From positions 1 to 44,469 of IMG/VR virus record IMGVR_UViG_3300017963_000104: a DNA stretch of 44,469 bases. One strand, written 5' to 3'. The notes beneath the pieces were generated by a model. The model worked only from the letters and a program-made list of their open reading frames with translations, was not told the origin of the DNA and made no database searches. A program made the translations under genes and the position numbers. Shown in pieces: positions 40,803-44,469 of this stretch; within the stretch, counting starts at the first letter, position 1; each line of letters opens with the position of its first letter. This DNA comes from a virus.

Positions 40803-42736
40803 TGCCTGTTTTTAATCAAAGGGTTCCTAAATACAAGCCTGGAAGGGAGAAGGCAGTTAGCTGGGATGCTTTTAGAGGCGGATTAAACACGCTTCTAAGA
40901 GAGACGGAGTTAAAATCCAACGAGCTTTCTCAAGCAGACAATATTATGCTCGTTGGTTCTGGTGTTCCAACAAGAAGATGGGGCAGTGCTAATTACTTCT
41001 TGGCCGGAGCCACAGGAGCAGTAAGAGGGCTTAAAGGCTATTATACTACCGATGGTACGAATGAACTTTTAGCAATAACCGACTGGGGAATGCTAACAAA
41101 AAAGTCCGGTGCTAGCTATACATTGATCTCCGGTGCAAGCTGGGTTTCTGGCTATGACGCTCAAATGGTTCAGTTAAACGATAAAATGTATATCGTCAAC
41201 GGGCAAGACACCTTCAAGAAATATGATGGAACTACGATAAGTTCTTTTGCCACATTATCAGTACCTTCAAATATACAAATTACCAATATTTCGGGAGTTT
41301 CTGGAACATTCACGTATTCATGGAGAGTGTCTGCAGAAAACGAGGTAGGAGAAACTCTTGCTAGCGACAGCGCAACTCTTGCTAATCTACCGCAGGAAAT
41401 ATCCGACACCCTAGTACATATAAGCTGGACAACCTCCAGCCCTTCTTCTGGTGTACAAGGTTACGTTATTTATGGTAGAGATGAGGGAAATGAAAGGTTC
41501 TTGTCACGGGTGAATAGCTCGACCCTTCTGTATGAGGATGATGGAACAAATGAGCCTGCAGAACTTGCAGAACCGCCAACAGCAGACTCAACAGGAGGAC
41601 CGACTGCTGAATTTATAATCAGACACGACAACAGGCTTGTTATGGCCAAACTATCCGACAAGAAGTCTAGGGTTATTTTCTCGGGCAAGTTGCAAAACTC
41701 TGAGAAATTCCACTGGTCTCAGGGGGGCGGATTTATAGATGTTGACGTGGATAGCGGGGACAATATAACCGGTCTTGTTGTATTCCAAAACAAAATTATA
41801 GTCTTCAAGGAGAAAAGTATTTGGGAACTAACCATAGGCACTGTGGAGATAGGAAACTGGACAATTGCTAGCCCAAGCGTTCAAGCAATAACATATTCTC
41901 ACGGAGCTATCTCAGGTAAAACCGTAGTGCCTGTTGAGAACGATGTGTTTTTCTTAACGAGAAATGGTGTTTATGTGTTGGGGTACGAACCCAACATTTT
42001 AAATGTGCTTAGAACAAACGAGGTTAGTGCAAGAATCAGGCCATTTTTCGAAAACATTAGCTACGCGGATCTACAGAATGCGTGTGCCGAGTATATAGAC
42101 AAAAGGTACATTTTAAGTTTCCCGACTGTTAAAAAGTCTATAGTTTACGACAGAGAACGTCTTGCTTGGACTGCCCCTTGGATTACACCTTTCGGGATTA
42201 GGCAGTGGCATGTTTATTACGACTCTGCCGGAGCACAACAATGGCTAGCGGGAGACAACGACGATAGTTACGTTTCTGAGTTTAACTCCGGTTATTCTGC
42301 AGATAAAGGAGCCGCTTTTACTACTATTTTAAGAACAAAGAAAGAGGATTTTGGCGACTGGTCAGTTTTCAAAACTATTAGGGATCTATTTTTAAACTTT
42401 AGAAGTGTTCAGGGAGGCGTTGACGTGAACATTAGGGTGGAGGAAAGAGACGGGAATGTTATTACTGCTAAGAACTTTACTCTTACAACAACGTCAACAG
42501 ATGCCGGCTGGGCGTCAGATCAGTGGGGGAATACCCTATGGGGAGATTCAGAAGAGAGTGGTTCTGCCACAGATATAAACGACCTAGTAAGATGGGCGCT
42601 TTTAAATAAAACAGGAAGAAGTATTCAATTAGACATCCGCACAGACGATGCGGGTGACAACTACGAACTGTTAGGGGTTCGTATAAATGCCAAGGTGCAA
42701 GGAAAAGGTTCTATTCCTTCGTCTTGGAAGGTATAA
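40802..42736 (+). CDS. tail hub/nozzle protein, P22 gp10-like, with fibronectin-like insert
   Basis: A 644-residue protein. The N-terminal FRGGLNTLLRETELKSNELSQ segment and the later beta-propeller-like repeats (GLKGYYTTDGTNELLAIT, AQMVQLNDKMYIVNG, DVFFLTRNGVYVLGY) fit the P22 gp10-type tail hub of short-tailed phages. Residues ~150-240 (SWRVSAENEVGETLASD) form a fibronectin III-like insert, which may bind a receptor or stabilise the tube. It starts in the stop of the adaptor gene. Confidence 0.75.
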   Translation: MPVFNQRVPKYKPGREKAVSWDAFRGGLNTLLRETELKSNELSQADNIMLVGSGVPTRRWGSANYFLAGATGAVRGLKGYYTTDGTNELLAITDWGMLTKKSGASYTLISGASWVSGYDAQMVQLNDKMYIVNGQDTFKKYDGTTISSFATLSVPSNIQITNISGVSGTFTYSWRVSAENEVGETLASDSATLANLPQEISDTLVHISWTTSSPSSGVQGYVIYGRDEGNERFLSRVNSSTLLYEDDGTNEPAELAEPPTADSTGGPTAEFIIRHDNRLVMAKLSDKKSRVIFSGKLQNSEKFHWSQGGGFIDVDVDSGDNITGLVVFQNKIIVFKEKSIWELTIGTVEIGNWTIASPSVQAITYSHGAISGKTVVPVENDVFFLTRNGVYVLGYEPNILNVLRTNEVSARIRPFFENISYADLQNACAEYIDKRYILSFPTVKKSIVYDRERLAWTAPWITPFGIRQWHVYYDSAGAQQWLAGDNDDSYVSEFNSGYSADKGAAFTTILRTKKEDFGDWSVFKTIRDLFLNFRSVQGGVDVNIRVEERDGNVITAKNFTLTTTSTDAGWASDQWGNTLWGDSEESGSATDINDLVRWALLNKTGRSIQLDIRTDDAGDNYELLGVRINAKVQGKGSIPSSWKV

Positions 42737-42745
42737 GGAGGTCAT

Positions 42746-43612
42746 ATGGCTTATTATCAAGCACCAACAGACAACTACGTATCGACCACTCTTAACGGTT
42801 CGATTAACGATAGTGTCGATACTATAACCCTAAACGATGCCTCCAAGCTGCAGGCACCGGGGTATATAGTAGTAGATAGAGAGGACGGCAACGGCAACGC
42901 CACGCCAAACTCTCGTGAAGTAATTAGTTATACTGGTATATCAGGAAACGATTTGACTGGCTGTACTAGAGCAGCAGATAACTCAACGGCACGAAGCCAC
43001 AACGATGGGGCTTTAGTAGAGGCGGTATTGACCGTTGGGATGTGGGCTGGGTTCTATACAGGAGTAAACACAGCGATAAATTCTGATGGCACCGGCATTC
43101 ATGTTGGAACCGCCACAGTTACAACGTTAGCACACACACCCAGGCTTGCAGTAACTTCTGTAGCTTCGGTTGCAAGAATGGAAAGTAATTATTATGAAGC
43201 TAAGAACTTAGCGGTAAGTTCTGTTGCCTCTGTATCCACACTTCATTTAGGACTATACGGAGTACACATGGCTAGCGGAACATCTATATCGAGAAATCTA
43301 GCTCCTATGCAACTAACAGCAGCCGACGCAGCAACGATTACTTTTGATTGTTCTTTATCAGATAAGTTTGAGGTAACGCTTGGGGATAACAGAGTTATCC
43401 GTGTAATAAACGCTGAGGTTGGAAAACCGTTTTTGGTGCATGTAGTACAAGACGGTACTGGGTCAAGAACACTTACGTGGCAACCAACAGTTTATTGGGT
43501 AGATGCTACAGCCCCAACACTTACAACAACAGCTAATAAAAGAGATACATTTGGTTTTATACCATCAAATGCCACAACGTATTCTGGTTATATAGTAGGG
43601 CAAAACATATAG
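42746..43612 (+). CDS. tail appendage or fibre-like protein
   Basis: A 288-residue protein. The N-terminal ~95 residues resemble a small beta domain (TLNGSINDSVDTITLND, GYIVVDREDGNGN) found at the start of phage tail appendages. An Ala/Ser/Val-rich middle (LAVTSVASVARMES, VSSVASVSTLHLG) may form a fibrous stalk. The C-terminus is beta-rich with VYWVDATAPTL. AAGGAGG precedes the start. The receptor-binding role is inferred only. Confidence 0.6.
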   Translation: MAYYQAPTDNYVSTTLNGSINDSVDTITLNDASKLQAPGYIVVDREDGNGNATPNSREVISYTGISGNDLTGCTRAADNSTARSHNDGALVEAVLTVGMWAGFYTGVNTAINSDGTGIHVGTATVTTLAHTPRLAVTSVASVARMESNYYEAKNLAVSSVASVSTLHLGLYGVHMASGTSISRNLAPMQLTAADAATITFDCSLSDKFEVTLGDNRVIRVINAEVGKPFLVHVVQDGTGSRTLTWQPTVYWVDATAPTLTTTANKRDTFGFIPSNATTYSGYIVGQNI

Positions 43613-43621
43613 GAGGAAACT

Positions 43622-44290
43622 ATGGCAATAACAGTAGCAAATCTAGCAAATGTAGGAAGTAACAGTGCAACATCTCACGAGACCGCAGAACTTACTTTTC
43701 CTGCAAACCAACTAATAACAATAGGTGTATGGAACGAGGTTGGTTCCGGTACTGCCGATTTACCAACCTGTACAGGAACAGCAAAGACCTGGACACAAAT
43801 AGATACTCAGCTTACTGCTGATAACCTAACAAGAATGACTCTTTTTAGGTCTTTAGATTCTTCTGAGATATCCGAGACCATAGTGGCAGACTGTACAAAC
43901 ACACAAACTTATATTCGTGTGGTTGTTCATAAATGGGACGGCGTTCTCACAACGGGAACAAATGGGGCGGATGCTGTAGTGCAAGATGCAGGAGCAACAA
44001 ATACGGGAACGCAAACAGGAATAACAGTAACACTTTCTGCTTTCGCCGATGCCAGAAACGTAGCATGGGGCTTTGTAGCAACATCGGCTGCGGTCGATGC
44101 CACAGTAGGTAGTGGATTTACACAAATTGCAGAAGATACGGGAGACCCGTCATATAACTCTGAATGGAAAAAGAATGACAATACGGTTGATTGGACATGG
44201 AGCAGCGCAGGAGTGAATTGTACGGCTATGGCAATTGAGGTAGCCGCCGCCGAGCTAAAAGGCGGTTCGTTTTTATTTAATTTTGTTTAA
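43622..44290 (+). CDS. beta-rich virion-region protein
   Basis: A 222-residue protein of repeating beta strands with many Thr, Ala and Val (ITVTLSAFADARNVAWGFVAT). No catalytic motif is seen. A hydrophobic end (SFLFNFV) may be an assembly contact. AGGAGGAAAC lies before the start, and AGGAGGTGAAG follows for the gene that crosses the ends. The likely role is a tail or head surface protein. Confidence 0.55.
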   Translation: MAITVANLANVGSNSATSHETAELTFPANQLITIGVWNEVGSGTADLPTCTGTAKTWTQIDTQLTADNLTRMTLFRSLDSSEISETIVADCTNTQTYIRVVVHKWDGVLTTGTNGADAVVQDAGATNTGTQTGITVTLSAFADARNVAWGFVATSAAVDATVGSGFTQIAEDTGDPSYNSEWKKNDNTVDWTWSSAGVNCTAMAIEVAAAELKGGSFLFNFV

Positions 44291-44304
44291 GGAGGTGAAG
44301 TGAA

Positions 44305-44469
44305 ATGCCATTAGGATATTATGGGAGCGGTAACTGGTTCGGGTTGCCTGAATTCGGTATTACAGAGTTATTTGGAGGCAAAACAGGTTCTTTGCAAACA
44401 CCTTCAGTTTTATCAGCATCTGATTACAGAGCGGACGAGGAAGAGAAGCAAACAACTTCAACCCCAACG
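44305..44469 (+). CDS. N-terminal part of the coiled-coil virion protein that crosses the ends
   Basis: ATG 44305 follows AAGGAGGTGAAG. The frame reads MPLGYYGSGNWFGLPEFG and continues, after joining the ends, into the gene at 1-1140. From here the 123-bp repeat holds the same sequence as at the start of the window. On the circle the full protein is 393 residues, so a TTG start at position 46 is not needed. Confidence 0.9.
   Translation, partial: MPLGYYGSGNWFGLPEFGITELFGGKTGSLQTPSVLSASDYRADEEEKQTTSTPT
44347..44469. repeat. direct terminal repeat, right copy
   Basis: Identical to 1-123. See the left copy for its meaning. Confidence 0.97.

Overview
The window is the whole genome of a tailed dsDNA phage that reads as a circle. 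The first 123 bases are repeated exactly as the last 123 (1-123 = 44347-44469), so the unique length is 44,346 bp and one gene runs across the ends (44305 to 1140). TAA, TAG and TGA all end clear genes, so the code is the standard bacterial one. Strong AGGAGG-type ribosome sites and sigma70-like TTGACA/TATAAT promoters indicate a bacterial host. A CHAP endolysin hints at, but does not prove, a Gram-positive-type wall. I cannot name the host. Virion genes resemble short-tailed phages: an SU10-like major capsid protein, a P22 gp4-like adaptor, a P22 gp10-like tail protein and large ejection-type proteins. I see no tail-tube, tape-measure or sheath gene.

Layout. 44305-8160 (+): ejection-type proteins, including one with an HExxH zinc-protease-like region, then lysis genes (coiled-coil/TM protein, CHAP endolysin, holin candidate), then small genes, an HNH nuclease and a metallophosphoesterase, ending at a terminator. 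8298-12686 (-): a leftward, probably early, operon headed by a 48-residue ribbon-helix-helix regulator. It carries zinc-ribbon proteins, a membrane-anchored lysozyme-like protein, a PD-(D/E)XK Holliday-resolvase-like nuclease, a Cys-rich secreted protein and small membrane proteins. 12690-13355: divergent promoters and a gene-poor, structured region that may be a non-coding RNA. 13356-22149 (+): small and large terminase, a lone glycosyltransferase, a conserved two-gene hypothetical module followed by a striking pentamer array (17361-17430), portal, small genes, scaffold and capsid.

22224-39614 (+): about 17 kb inserted between capsid and tail-adaptor genes. It holds a glycan cassette (four to five glycosyltransferases, a reversibly-glycosylated-polypeptide/UDP-arabinopyranose-mutase homologue, three methyltransferases, a sulfotransferase and a sugar-nucleotide epimerase) followed by two giant proteins with long Ser-rich repeats (unit like [13 protein letters not shown]). 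My leading hypothesis is that the cassette decorates the phage's own Ser-rich surface fibres. 39375-44290 (+): small virion proteins, adaptor, tail hub/nozzle and appendages.

Regulation is unusual. Several gene blocks start with a promoter, then a terminator-like hairpin, then the first gene. At three promoters the TTGACA-type -35 box contains the stop codon of the preceding gene. Two intergenic regions carry perfect or near-perfect interleaved inverted repeats that look like RNA switches. No DNA polymerase, helicase, primase, integrase, reverse transcriptase, tRNA or CRISPR array was recognised, so replication presumably depends on the host.
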